28,938 nucleotides of DNA from CALZIK01 sp046756565 (GTDB taxonomy: Bacteria > Acidobacteriota > Thermoanaerobaculia > Multivoradales > JAHEKO01): NCBI GenBank assembly GCA_046756565.1, contig JBHHWO010000045.1, positions 1 to 28,938 of the forward strand. Reading direction: 5' to 3'. Position numbers and translations under genes: made by a program. Shown here piece by piece: positions 15,026 to 21,937 of this stretch. The first letter of the stretch is position 1, and every line of letters begins with the position of its first letter. The notes below the pieces were generated by a model that had not been told where the DNA came from, did no database searches, and saw nothing but the letters and a program-made list of their open reading frames with translations.

Positions 15026-15280
15026 GTGGTTCGAGGCTAGCCATCGCCGTAGGAGAATCGAGACTGTACAGACCATGAACCGATTTGACCGCTTGGTGAA
15101 CGAGCTACGGCCAACGCGACAACACCAGGTGAACATGCGTCCGAAACACAACCCTCGCAAAGCTTCAGCCAGTTTAAGCCGGGCAGCACGTTTGCCCTGC
15201 TCCGAACCGAACTCTGACGGACACATGTATCCTGGACTTTGCCGCTCGAGCGGCGAGCCGGATGCGTGCGTGTTCCCGAC
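15026..15280. other. Convergent non-coding stretch with a perfect 14-bp palindrome
   Basis: No convincing gene; the open frame across it (15009-15284) has no coding-like composition or motif. The only structure I see is GCCGCTCGAGCGGC at 15241-15254, a perfect palindrome about 215 bases after the PfkB stop and 27 bases before the end of the VWA gene, possibly a transcription stop between convergent genes. The stretch is A/T-richer than the VWA gene and looks like the right border of the foreign cassette. I found no flanking direct repeat. Confidence 0.4.
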
Positions 15281-16369
15281 CTAGTGCAGCCGCTTTCTTC
15301 GGTTCTTGATGTAGTCCGCCAGGATGAACTCGCCCAGGTCGTAGGGTGAGGCGAAGTAGGCTCGGCCTCGGTTGACCTGGGTGAGCTTTTCGACGAAGTC
15401 GGTCAGCATGGGTTCGGTCGCCAGCATGAAGGTGGTGATGACGATCTTCTGGCGGCGGCAGAGATCGGCTTCCTCCAGGGTCCGATTGACGATCTTCATG
15501 TCCAGTCCGAACGGGTTCTTGTAGACCGTGCCGTCTTCGGTGATCGCCGAGGGCTTGCCGTCGGTGATCAGGAAGATCTGCTTGTTGGGCTGCTTGTGGC
15601 GGGCCAGCATCGACCGCGCGAGCTGCAGTCCGTCGCGCGTGTTCGTATGGTAGGGACCGGCTTCGATGTAGGCGAGGTCCGAGAGCGCGACGCGCTCGGC
15701 TCGATCGCCGAAGAGTAGAACTCCCAGGGAGTCCTTCGGATACTTGGTCGTGATCAGCTCGGTGAGCGCCAGTGCGACCTTCTTGGCCGGCGTGATCCGG
15801 TCTTCGCCGTAGAGGATCATCGAATGGCTGATGTCGATTGCGACCACGGTGGCGCAGGAGGTCAGGTGCTCGGCCTCGTGCACCTCGAGATCGTCCTCGG
15901 ACAGCTCGAGAGCGCCCAGGGTTCGCTTGAGCGCGTTGCGCACCGATGAGGTGGCGTCGAGTCGGTGCACGTCGTCACCGAACTGGTACGAGCGGGTCTC
16001 CGGGAGCTGCTCGCTGCCCTCGCCGACGGCGCGGATCGGGTGATAGCCGGTCGAGCTGCGCGAGAGGCTGGTGAAGATCTCTTCGAAGGCTTCTTTGCGA
16101 ATCCGTCGCTCTCCGGCGCCGGTCAACACCGCGGTGCCCTCGCTGTCGCGCGCGATTAGTCTTTTTTTCTCGAGCTCGTCGAAGAACGCTTCGAGATCGA
16201 CACCCGGGTCGATGTGACCCTGCTGCTGGAGATAGCGCATCCAGTTCATCGCCTCCTCGACGTCTCCGCCCGATGCCAGGAGAAGCTGGTTGAAGAGGCG
16301 CTCCAGGCTGAGCCCGGCGAGAATCGAGTCGAGCAGGTCAGGGTCGAGATGGAAGAACCGGTGACGCAT
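15281..16369 (-). CDS. VWA domain protein (MoxR partner)
   Basis: A 362-residue protein. The N-terminal half is helical (LDSILAGLSLERLFNQLLLASGGDVEEAM ...). The C-terminal half is a von Willebrand A domain with intact metal site: DISHS at 179-183 (DxSxS), the NTRDGL loop and ITDGKPSA. No signal peptide or membrane helix, so cytoplasmic. VWA proteins paired with MoxR AAA+ ATPases act together as metal-dependent chaperones that mature or remodel protein complexes. It is the third gene of the minus-strand unit trxB-moxR-VWA, 38 bases after the MoxR gene. Confidence 0.9.
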   Translation of the reverse strand: MRHRFFHLDPDLLDSILAGLSLERLFNQLLLASGGDVEEAMNWMRYLQQQGHIDPGVDLEAFFDELEKKRLIARDSEGTAVLTGAGERRIRKEAFEEIFTSLSRSSTGYHPIRAVGEGSEQLPETRSYQFGDDVHRLDATSSVRNALKRTLGALELSEDDLEVHEAEHLTSCATVVAIDISHSMILYGEDRITPAKKVALALTELITTKYPKDSLGVLLFGDRAERVALSDLAYIEAGPYHTNTRDGLQLARSMLARHKQPNKQIFLITDGKPSAITEDGTVYKNPFGLDMKIVNRTLEEADLCRRQKIVITTFMLATEPMLTDFVEKLTQVNRGRAYFASPYDLGEFILADYIKNRRKRLH

Positions 16370-16407
16370 GCTGGCCCGGTTGGCTCTCTATCGCGTGGAC
16401 GCCGCCG

Positions 16408-17886
16408 TCACTGGGGTCTCGAACGGGGCCGGAGGAGCTGGAATTTGACCATCTCCTTGTAGGTCAGCCCGCTGTCGAGGTCTTCCCGTCCGAGCTTGAG
16501 GTACTGGTGGAGGCCTTCGAGGACCAGCTCCGCCGAGAACGCGTTTTCGGCGGGCCCGGCGCCGTTGGTGTACTGACCGACCAGAGCGAAGAGGCCCGGG
16601 ACCTTCTCGAGCTCGCTCCGGTACTCGGCCGCGGACTGCTCGTCCGAGACCATGACCTGATTGCCTTCGGCGAACCAGGCGACGATCGGCGAGTAGGCGC
16701 TGTCGTCGTCTTCGCCGCCGCTTCCGACCGCCCGGCCGACCCGCGGGAAGCTCTGGTCGAAGAGCTTCTTGATGGCGTCGCCGATGATCTGCCGTGCCAC
16801 GACCTCGACGCCCTTCTGCTCGCCCTCGTAGACCATCTCGACCTTGCCGGTGATCGCGGGCAGCAGCATGAAGAGGTCGCACAGCCGCGGAGCCGCGGAG
16901 TCCGTGCCGTGGGTAAAGGCTCGACGCTCCAGGTTCGAGATCAGCAGCTCGATCGCCGAGATCGGCATGCGCGCCGACACCCCCGAGCTTTGGTCGACCA
17001 GGTCGCTGTCCCGGGCCGCGAACGCGATCTCTTCGATCAGGTGCGCCAGCTCGGTGGGCAGCGCGGGCACATCCGTGCCGCGCTGCGTCCAGGCCTCCTG
17101 CGAGGTGATCTCGGCCGCGGTGTCGACGTCGGCCGGGTAGTGCGTCAGGATCTGAGAGGAAATCCGGTCTTTCAGCGGCGTGATGATCGAGCCCCGGTTG
17201 GTGTAGTCCTCGGGGTTGGCCGAGAACACCATGAGGATCTCGAGCGGAATCCGGATCGGAAAGCCACGCAGCTGGAGATCGCGCTCTTCGAGGATGTTGA
17301 GCAGCCCGACCTGGATCCGGGGCGCCAGATCCGGCAGCTCGTTGATCGCGAAAATTCCCCGGTTGGTCCTCGGCACGATGCCGAAGTGCATCACCTCCGG
17401 ATCCGCGAAGGTGAGCTTCCGGGTGGCCGCCTTGATCGGGTCGATGTCGCCCAGGAGATCCGCGATCGAGACGTCCGGGGTCGCCAGCTTCTCGTTATAG
17501 CGCTCGGCCCGCGGCCACCACTCGATCGGCGTCAGGTTGCCGTGCTCCTCGACCAGCTTCTTCCCGAAAGCCGAGATGGGCCCCAGGGGGTCCTCGTTGA
17601 GCTCGCTGCCGGCGAGCACCGGGACGTGCTCGTCGAGAAGGTCCGTGAGGCCTCTCAGCAGGCGGGTCTTGGCCTGCCCGCGCAGGCCGAGGAGAATAAA
17701 GTCGTGGCGGGCCAGGAGGGCGTTGACGACGCCCGGGACGACCGTGCGGTCATAGCCGAGGACTCCCGGAAACAGAGTCTCCCCGGCTTCGAGCTTGCGC
17801 TTGAGGTTGGCGCGGATCTCGTCCTTCACCGAGCGCGACCTGTAGCCGGTGGCGGCGAGCTCGCCGAGGGTCCGCGCCCGTGGCAT
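16408..17886 (-). CDS. MoxR-like AAA+ ATPase (Mg-chelatase-subunit-I type)
   Basis: A 492-residue AAA+ ATPase. Walker A is GLRGQAKTR (67-75), Walker B IFAINELPDL with NELPD 182-186, sensor-1 VFSANPEDYTNRG around 220-232, and an arginine-containing KDRISSQIL segment after it. The length and helical C-terminal part (about 330-492) exceed minimal MoxR proteins and resemble magnesium-chelatase-like ATPases. It hydrolyses ATP to remodel a client with the VWA protein encoded next. The start ATG overlaps the trxB stop by one base (TGATG), so translation is coupled. The Walker B Asp is replaced by Asn in the NELPD form, as in other MoxR-related chelatase-like sets. Confidence 0.9.
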   Translation of the reverse strand: MPRARTLGELAATGYRSRSVKDEIRANLKRKLEAGETLFPGVLGYDRTVVPGVVNALLARHDFILLGLRGQAKTRLLRGLTDLLDEHVPVLAGSELNEDPLGPISAFGKKLVEEHGNLTPIEWWPRAERYNEKLATPDVSIADLLGDIDPIKAATRKLTFADPEVMHFGIVPRTNRGIFAINELPDLAPRIQVGLLNILEERDLQLRGFPIRIPLEILMVFSANPEDYTNRGSIITPLKDRISSQILTHYPADVDTAAEITSQEAWTQRGTDVPALPTELAHLIEEIAFAARDSDLVDQSSGVSARMPISAIELLISNLERRAFTHGTDSAAPRLCDLFMLLPAITGKVEMVYEGEQKGVEVVARQIIGDAIKKLFDQSFPRVGRAVGSGGEDDDSAYSPIVAWFAEGNQVMVSDEQSAAEYRSELEKVPGLFALVGQYTNGAGPAENAFSAELVLEGLHQYLKLGREDLDSGLTYKEMVKFQLLRPRSRPQ

Positions 17887-18851
17887 CAGTCGCGCGCCTC
17901 GAGCCAGCGCTCGGCGTCGATCGCCGCTTTGCAGCCGGAGCCTGCCGCGGTCACGGCCTGGCGATAGCTCGAGTCGATCACGTCCCCGCAGGCGAAGACG
18001 CCCTCGACGTTGGTCCGGGTGGTCGGTTCCTCGGCGACGACGTAGCCCTTGTCGTCCATATCGAGCTTGCCCCTCAGGAACGTGGTGTTGGGCTTGTGCC
18101 CGATCGCGATGAAGACACCATCACACGGGAACTCGGAAACCTCGCCGGTCTTGACATTTTCGAGAACCACTCCGCGGACCTTGTCCTCCCGAGAGCCCAG
18201 GATCTCGCGCACGACCGAGTCCCAGATGAACTCGACCTGTGGGTGCTCGAACGCCCTGTCCTGCATGATCTTCGACGCCCGCAGCTCGTCCCGGCGGTGG
18301 ACCACCGTGACCTTGGTCGCAAACTTGGTCAGGTAGATGGCCTCTTCCACCGCCGAGTCCCCTCCGCCGACGACCACCAGCTCCTTGCCCTTGAAGAAGA
18401 AGCCGTCGCAGGTGGCGCACGCGGACACGCCATAGCCCATGAGCTCGTGCTCGGACTCGAGTCCCAGAGACATTGCACTGGCGCCGGTGGCGATGATCAG
18501 GGCGTCGCCTTCGTAGCTGGCTTCATCGGTAACCACCTTGCGGGGGTGTCCCGAGAGGTCGACCGAGGTCACTTGCTCGAAGCGAACCTGAGCTCCGAAC
18601 CGCTTGGCCTGCTCGCGCATATGGTCCATGAGCTCAGGGCCCAGGATGCCCTCCGGAAAGCCCGGATAGTTCTCGACGTCGGTGGTGATCGTGAGCTGGC
18701 CACCGGGCTGGTTGCCCTCCAGGACCAGCGGCTCGAGGTTGGCGCGGGCCGCATACAGCGCGGCGGTGAGGCCGGCTGGGCCCGAGCCCAGGATGATCAC
18801 TCGGTGAGGGGCGTTTTCAGGGTTTTCTGTGTTCACAATGTCCTCGGCCAT
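17886..18851 (-). CDS. trxB: Thioredoxin reductase (NADPH)
   Basis: A 321-residue flavoprotein with all thioredoxin reductase landmarks: FAD-binding GSGPAG 22-27, GGQL and ENYPGFPEGI, the redox motif Cys145-Ala-Thr-Cys148, the NADPH-binding GGGDSAVEEA with HRRDELRAS, and the C-terminal FACGDVIDSSYRQAVTAAGSGCKAA. It reduces thioredoxin with NADPH in the cytoplasm. Both redox Cys are ordinary codons, unlike the selenoprotein at 3469. It is the first gene of a unit with MoxR and VWA and is divergent from ferritin across about 166 bases. Confidence 0.97.
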   Translation of the reverse strand: MAEDIVNTENPENAPHRVIILGSGPAGLTAALYAARANLEPLVLEGNQPGGQLTITTDVENYPGFPEGILGPELMDHMREQAKRFGAQVRFEQVTSVDLSGHPRKVVTDEASYEGDALIIATGASAMSLGLESEHELMGYGVSACATCDGFFFKGKELVVVGGGDSAVEEAIYLTKFATKVTVVHRRDELRASKIMQDRAFEHPQVEFIWDSVVREILGSREDKVRGVVLENVKTGEVSEFPCDGVFIAIGHKPNTTFLRGKLDMDDKGYVVAEEPTTRTNVEGVFACGDVIDSSYRQAVTAAGSGCKAAIDAERWLEARD

Positions 18852-19017
18852 GGGGCTCTCGCTTGTTTGTCGGGCTCAGGAGGAGCTTCGGCGCGGCGCG
18901 GAGCGCGCTACTATAGCAACTGGTTGGAGGTCGATTTTGTTCCCGCTGGTAGCGGGTAGCGGCCTCCGTGAGAGCATCACTACGGCGCCCGCAGGCGGGC
19001 GGACACAGGGAGACAGA

Positions 19018-19518
19018 ATGATCGCCAGCGACAAGTTGATTGACGGGATGAACCAGCAGATCGGCAACGAGATGGCCGCTTCGATGCAGTACGTGGGAAT
19101 CGCCTCGTATTTCGACGGACGCAGCCTGCCCAAGTTGGCCGACTTCTTCTACCGTCAGGCCGAAGAGGAGCGTGAGCACGCGATGAAATTCCAGAAGTTC
19201 GTAGTCGACGCCGAGGGCAGCCTGGCGATTCCGGAGATCCCTGCACCCAAGTGCGACTTCGGAAGCGCTCACGAAGCCGTAGTGTTGGCACTCGAGTCGG
19301 AGAAGACGGTCACGCGGCAGATCTACGACCTCGTAGCCCAGGGCAATGAGGACCGGAGCTACATCGCGTTGCGCTTCCTCGACTGGTTCGTCAACGAGCA
19401 GTTCGAAGAAGTCACTACCATGGGTGAGCTTCTGGACGTGGTCAGCATGGCGGGCGAAGATGGCCTGCTCTCGGTCGAGGAGTTCCTCGAGCGTCGGGCC
19501 GAGCCGCACGGCGAGTAG
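19018..19518 (+). CDS. ftn: Non-haem ferritin
   Basis: A 166-residue four-helix ferritin that stores iron as a ferric core after oxidising Fe2+. Ferroxidase residues can be seen: Glu18 in GNEMAASMQYVGIASYF, Glu51 and His54 in EEEREHAMKF, Glu94/95 in ALESEKTVTRQIY, and Gln128 in VNEQFEEV. ATG 19018 follows AGGGAGA and matches the usual ferritin start (MIASDKLIDGMNQQIGNEM). Divergent from trxB; the two share a 166-base upstream region, consistent with redox or iron control, but I see no recognisable Fur-type site there. Confidence 0.95.
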   Translation: MIASDKLIDGMNQQIGNEMAASMQYVGIASYFDGRSLPKLADFFYRQAEEEREHAMKFQKFVVDAEGSLAIPEIPAPKCDFGSAHEAVVLALESEKTVTRQIYDLVAQGNEDRSYIALRFLDWFVNEQFEEVTTMGELLDVVSMAGEDGLLSVEEFLERRAEPHGE

Positions 19519-19523
19519 TCGCC

Positions 19524-19689
19524 CTAGTGTCCCGTGCGGCAAGTTCCTTTACATTCGAGCGGTGCTGCATCCCGCTGGGCGGCGTTGCTCCTCTGTCGAA
19601 TATGCCCGATATTCTCAGTCGTCGCGCCTTGCCCAGCGCACGCTTCACCGCTCTCGGTGTGGCAACGAACTTACCGCACGGGACACTAG
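19524..19689. repeat. 166-bp element with CTAG-ended terminal inverted repeats (family B, complete)
   Basis: Begins CTAGTGTCCCGTGCGGCAAG (19524-19543) and ends in its near-exact reverse complement at 19667-19689 (one mismatch over 23). A perfect hairpin GAATAT/ATATTC lies at the centre. The last 55 bases recur at window positions 1-55. The middle block 19582-19631 (GCGTTGCTCCTC ... CGCGCCTTG) resembles 4329-4380 of the family A element. No coding capacity. It fills the convergent gap between ferritin and the Asd-like gene. Likely a non-autonomous mobile or structured intergenic repeat. Confidence 0.85.
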
Positions 19690-19709
19690 CGGTCTTCACC
19701 GGGGCCAGC

Positions 19710-20693
19710 CTACATCGTGTAGCCGCCGTCGTCCGAGGTAGCGGCCAGGACCGCTTCGGCCACGCCGATCGCGTTGAGGGCGCCCCCCACGGTCAGGTTG
19801 TCCATCACCGCCCGCAGCCAGAAGCTGTCCGCAGCGGTCGAGACCGCGACCGGCGCCAGCCGGATCGAGGACGAGCCCGCCGCGCTGATCGGGCCCAGGC
19901 TCTCGGGCCGGGTGGCGGGCTCGAGCAATGGGGTGGCCTCCAGCACCGATTGCAGGGTGGAGGCGGTGGTGCCTTCGCCCAGCCGCACGTGCGCGCTCAA
20001 GGTGACCCCGTGAAAGATGCCTCCGAGGGAGCTCTGCACGGCCAGCTCCAGATCGGCCTCCAGAACCTCGCCCAGCTGCCGCGCCAGGAGGTCACCGGCG
20101 AGGGCGTCGGGCACCAGATTGAAGGCGAGCTGGAAGTGGAATATCTCGTTCTCCTCCTGCGGTTGAAAGGCGAGAATCGAGCGCGTCTGGTCGAGGAGGG
20201 CGTCGATTCCCTCCTGGCCGCGGGACGAGCTCGGCAGCACGACCGTCGCGGTGCAGGCTTCGAGGCCCAGGCCGAGGAGAGGGTGGAGAAGGTGAGCCAG
20301 TCCGACGATCGCGGGGTGGGCGCTGGCGACCACGCCCCCGGCCTCCTGGATCGCCTTCGGGTGGCTGTTGACGCCGGCGACGATCGGTGGCGCGCTGAAG
20401 CTGCGCGGCTCCGAGGCCACAAGAACGGTCGGCAGCTCACGGGGTACGACTTCGGGAATCTCTCCGTCGCGGTTCGGCTCGGCGCAGTAGAAGAGGAGAT
20501 CCAGGTCCTTCAGATTCTCGGGCTTGGCCGGCTGGATCAGGGCCGCTTCGCCGCCGATGTCGGTCACCAGCGCGCCTTCGGATGCCTCGCTGAGAAGCCG
20601 GAGATCGGTCCAGAGGTCTCGCCGGCCGGCCAGCGCGTCCTTTATCTCCCTTCCGAGGAGAGAATCGGCGTTCCAGATGGCGAGGCGCGTCAT
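19710..20693 (-). CDS. Aspartate-semialdehyde-dehydrogenase-like protein lacking the catalytic Cys
   Basis: A 327-residue protein with an N-terminal Rossmann-like domain (LAIWNADSLLGREIKDALAGR) and the C-terminal semialdehyde-dehydrogenase dimerisation domain (LAFNLVPD ... GIFHGVTLSAHVRL ... RLAPVAVSTAADSFWLRAVMDNL). In true Asd the active-site Cys lies in a short N-x-C-[ST]-T motif; the equivalent place here reads VVASAHPAIVGLAHLLHPL, with no Cys, so normal Asd activity is unlikely. Similar Asd-related proteins are named USG-1. Start ATG 20693 overlaps the phosphatidylserine decarboxylase stop as ATGA, so it is co-translated. The reason for this coupling to lipid synthesis is unknown. Confidence 0.8.
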   Translation of the reverse strand: MTRLAIWNADSLLGREIKDALAGRRDLWTDLRLLSEASEGALVTDIGGEAALIQPAKPENLKDLDLLFYCAEPNRDGEIPEVVPRELPTVLVASEPRSFSAPPIVAGVNSHPKAIQEAGGVVASAHPAIVGLAHLLHPLLGLGLEACTATVVLPSSSRGQEGIDALLDQTRSILAFQPQEENEIFHFQLAFNLVPDALAGDLLARQLGEVLEADLELAVQSSLGGIFHGVTLSAHVRLGEGTTASTLQSVLEATPLLEPATRPESLGPISAAGSSSIRLAPVAVSTAADSFWLRAVMDNLTVGGALNAIGVAEAVLAATSDDGGYTM

Positions 20694-21340
20694 GTGCCGG
20701 GCTCCCTGTCTTCGGGCCTTCGGGCCATCGGCGTCAGACCCTCGGTGACCCGGTCTCCCTCTGCAACCGTCAGCTCCCATTCCGGGGGCAGGTAGAGATC
20801 TACCCGTGATCCGAACTTGATGACGCCGATGAGCTCTCCGCGGTCCACCTCCTGAGCGGTCTCGAGGTAGCTGACCACGCGGCGTGCAAGCAGGCCCGCA
20901 ATCTGCTTGACGCCGATCCGATCGCCGTTTGCGGTCTCGATCACGACCAGATGGCTCTCGTTGACCTCGCCGGCCTCGGGCCTGAACGCAGCGATCTTCC
21001 GCCCTCTCTGGAAGCGGCTCTCTACGACTCGTCCTCCGGCCGGGGCTCTCTGGACGTGGATGTTGAAGACCGAGAGGAAGGTGGTCACCCGCGTGAGCGG
21101 TCCCTCGCCCACCAGCGGCTCGTCGACGGTCTCGATCGCCGTGATCGTGCCGTTGGCCGGCGCCAGAACGACGGCCTCCGGTCCGGTGAAGCTCCGGTAG
21201 GGGATCCGGAAGAAGGCGAGAATCAGCGTCGCGGCCACGGCCAGACCTACGGCCGACTTCGGCCACTGCAGGAAAAACGCGGCCACAGCGGCCAGAGCGA
21301 CCGGTAGGACGAAGACCCAGGCTTCGCGAGCAAACGTCAT
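20690..21340 (-). CDS. psd: Phosphatidylserine decarboxylase, short (PSD-A) type
   Basis: A 216-residue short-form decarboxylase that makes phosphatidylethanolamine. Two N-terminal helices (about 8-45) anchor it. Catalytic-domain motifs: FFRIPYRSF, APANGTITAIE, FLSVFNIHVQRAPAGGRV (His95), NESHLVVIE, RIGVKQIAGLLARRVVSYL and the self-cleavage site KFGSRVDLYLP, where cutting between Gly177 and Ser178 would form the pyruvoyl group. An oddity is PANG where the family usually has PADG: the Asp thought to help self-cleavage is Asn63. First gene of a two-gene unit, about 19 bases from the terminator of the DUF465 gene. Confidence 0.92.
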   Translation of the reverse strand: MTFAREAWVFVLPVALAAVAAFFLQWPKSAVGLAVAATLILAFFRIPYRSFTGPEAVVLAPANGTITAIETVDEPLVGEGPLTRVTTFLSVFNIHVQRAPAGGRVVESRFQRGRKIAAFRPEAGEVNESHLVVIETANGDRIGVKQIAGLLARRVVSYLETAQEVDRGELIGVIKFGSRVDLYLPPEWELTVAEGDRVTEGLTPMARRPEDREPGT

Positions 21341-21359
21341 CGGGGAAGGCGCCGTCGGT

Positions 21360-21391
21360 AAAAAAAACGAGAGGGCCGCGAAGCCCTCTCG
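21360..21391 (-). terminator. Intrinsic terminator of the DUF465 gene
   Basis: On the minus strand a 9-bp perfect stem (CGAGAGGGC with GCCCTCTCG, 21383-21391 and 21368-21376) with a 6-nt loop is followed by a run of eight T (21367-21360). It lies 27 bases after the DUF465 stop and just before the psd start, so it isolates the two transcripts. Confidence 0.92.
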
Positions 21392-21418
21392 CTCGGTACG
21401 ACCTATCGGCTCCGGGAC

Positions 21419-21655
21419 CTACGCCGGCACCTGCTCTTGGCGGTGCATGCGTGCGATCGCTTCCATGCGATCCTTCAGGCCCAGCTTGCGGAGTTTGATC
21501 TGTTTGGCTTCGGTCTCGTCGTCGGGGGAGAGAAAGGACTTTTCCTTGATCTCGTTCAGCCGCTGTTTGTAGTTCTGGTGCTCCTCAAACAGGCGGCGGA
21601 ATTCCTCGTCCGTTTCGAGTAGCTCCTGCTTCAGGCCGTCATCGAGATTCGGCAA
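21419..21655 (-). CDS. DUF465 / YdcH-like small protein
   Basis: A 78-residue, highly charged helical protein: FRRLFEEHQNYKQRLNEIKEKSFLSPDDETEAKQIKLRKLGLKDRMEAI. The H-x-x-L-N-x-I-K pattern, the SPDDE-type loop and LKKLRLKDRM-like end are the DUF465 (YdcH) family. It is probably a short coiled-coil hairpin of unknown function. The start codon is TTG at 21655, chosen because a near-perfect ribosome site AGGAGG (21670-21665) lies 8 bases upstream. A hairpin GATCCC/GGGATC (21674-21688) sits just upstream of that site. Confidence 0.9.
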   Translation of the reverse strand: MPNLDDGLKQELLETDEEFRRLFEEHQNYKQRLNEIKEKSFLSPDDETEAKQIKLRKLGLKDRMEAIARMHRQEQVPA

Positions 21656-21937
21656 ATCGAGTGACCTCCTTTTGATCCCGTCGGGATCGGAAAGTGGAAT
21701 AACCGGATGTGACCGGAATGGGAAAGGTGGCGTGAATCCACGAAAGGTCTTGAGGGTTGTGACGAACAGCGCTCACTGCGCGCGGCCTGCCCCTTGCGGA
21801 TTGCAGATCTTGCGGGGGGATGCCTTCATCACTCGTGTAGGGGGAGGATAGCACCCTGCGGGGGCCCGATCAAGCCGGATAGTGGCACAGAAAGAGCCCC
21901 CGGATCGACTCCGTGGGTGCCGGTGGGCGCTTCCGCA
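21656..21937. other. Divergent intergenic region with hairpin in the DUF465 leader
   Basis: No gene seen. It holds the DUF465 ribosome site (21661-21670, minus strand), a perfect hairpin GATCCC-gtc-GGGATC (21674-21688) and a direct repeat CTTGCGG at about 21792 and 21808. The open frame of the downstream gene extends back to 21794, but the codons before ATG 21938 look non-coding. No clear promoter consensus was identified on either strand. Confidence 0.5.

Noticed and set aside
12000..15280. Prophage, integron or tRNA-linked insertion around the cassette
   Set aside because: No integrase, transposase, tRNA or flanking direct repeat could be found by reading both borders.
16507..17967. A 486-codon plus-strand ORF
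   Set aside because: Exact shadow of the MoxR gene in the opposite strand; its translation is rich in Arg, Asp and Gly without motifs.
18852..19017. Fur box or promoter pair between trxB and ferritin
   Set aside because: A TACTATA sequence is present near 18909, but no -35 box at proper distance and no Fur-like palindrome was found.
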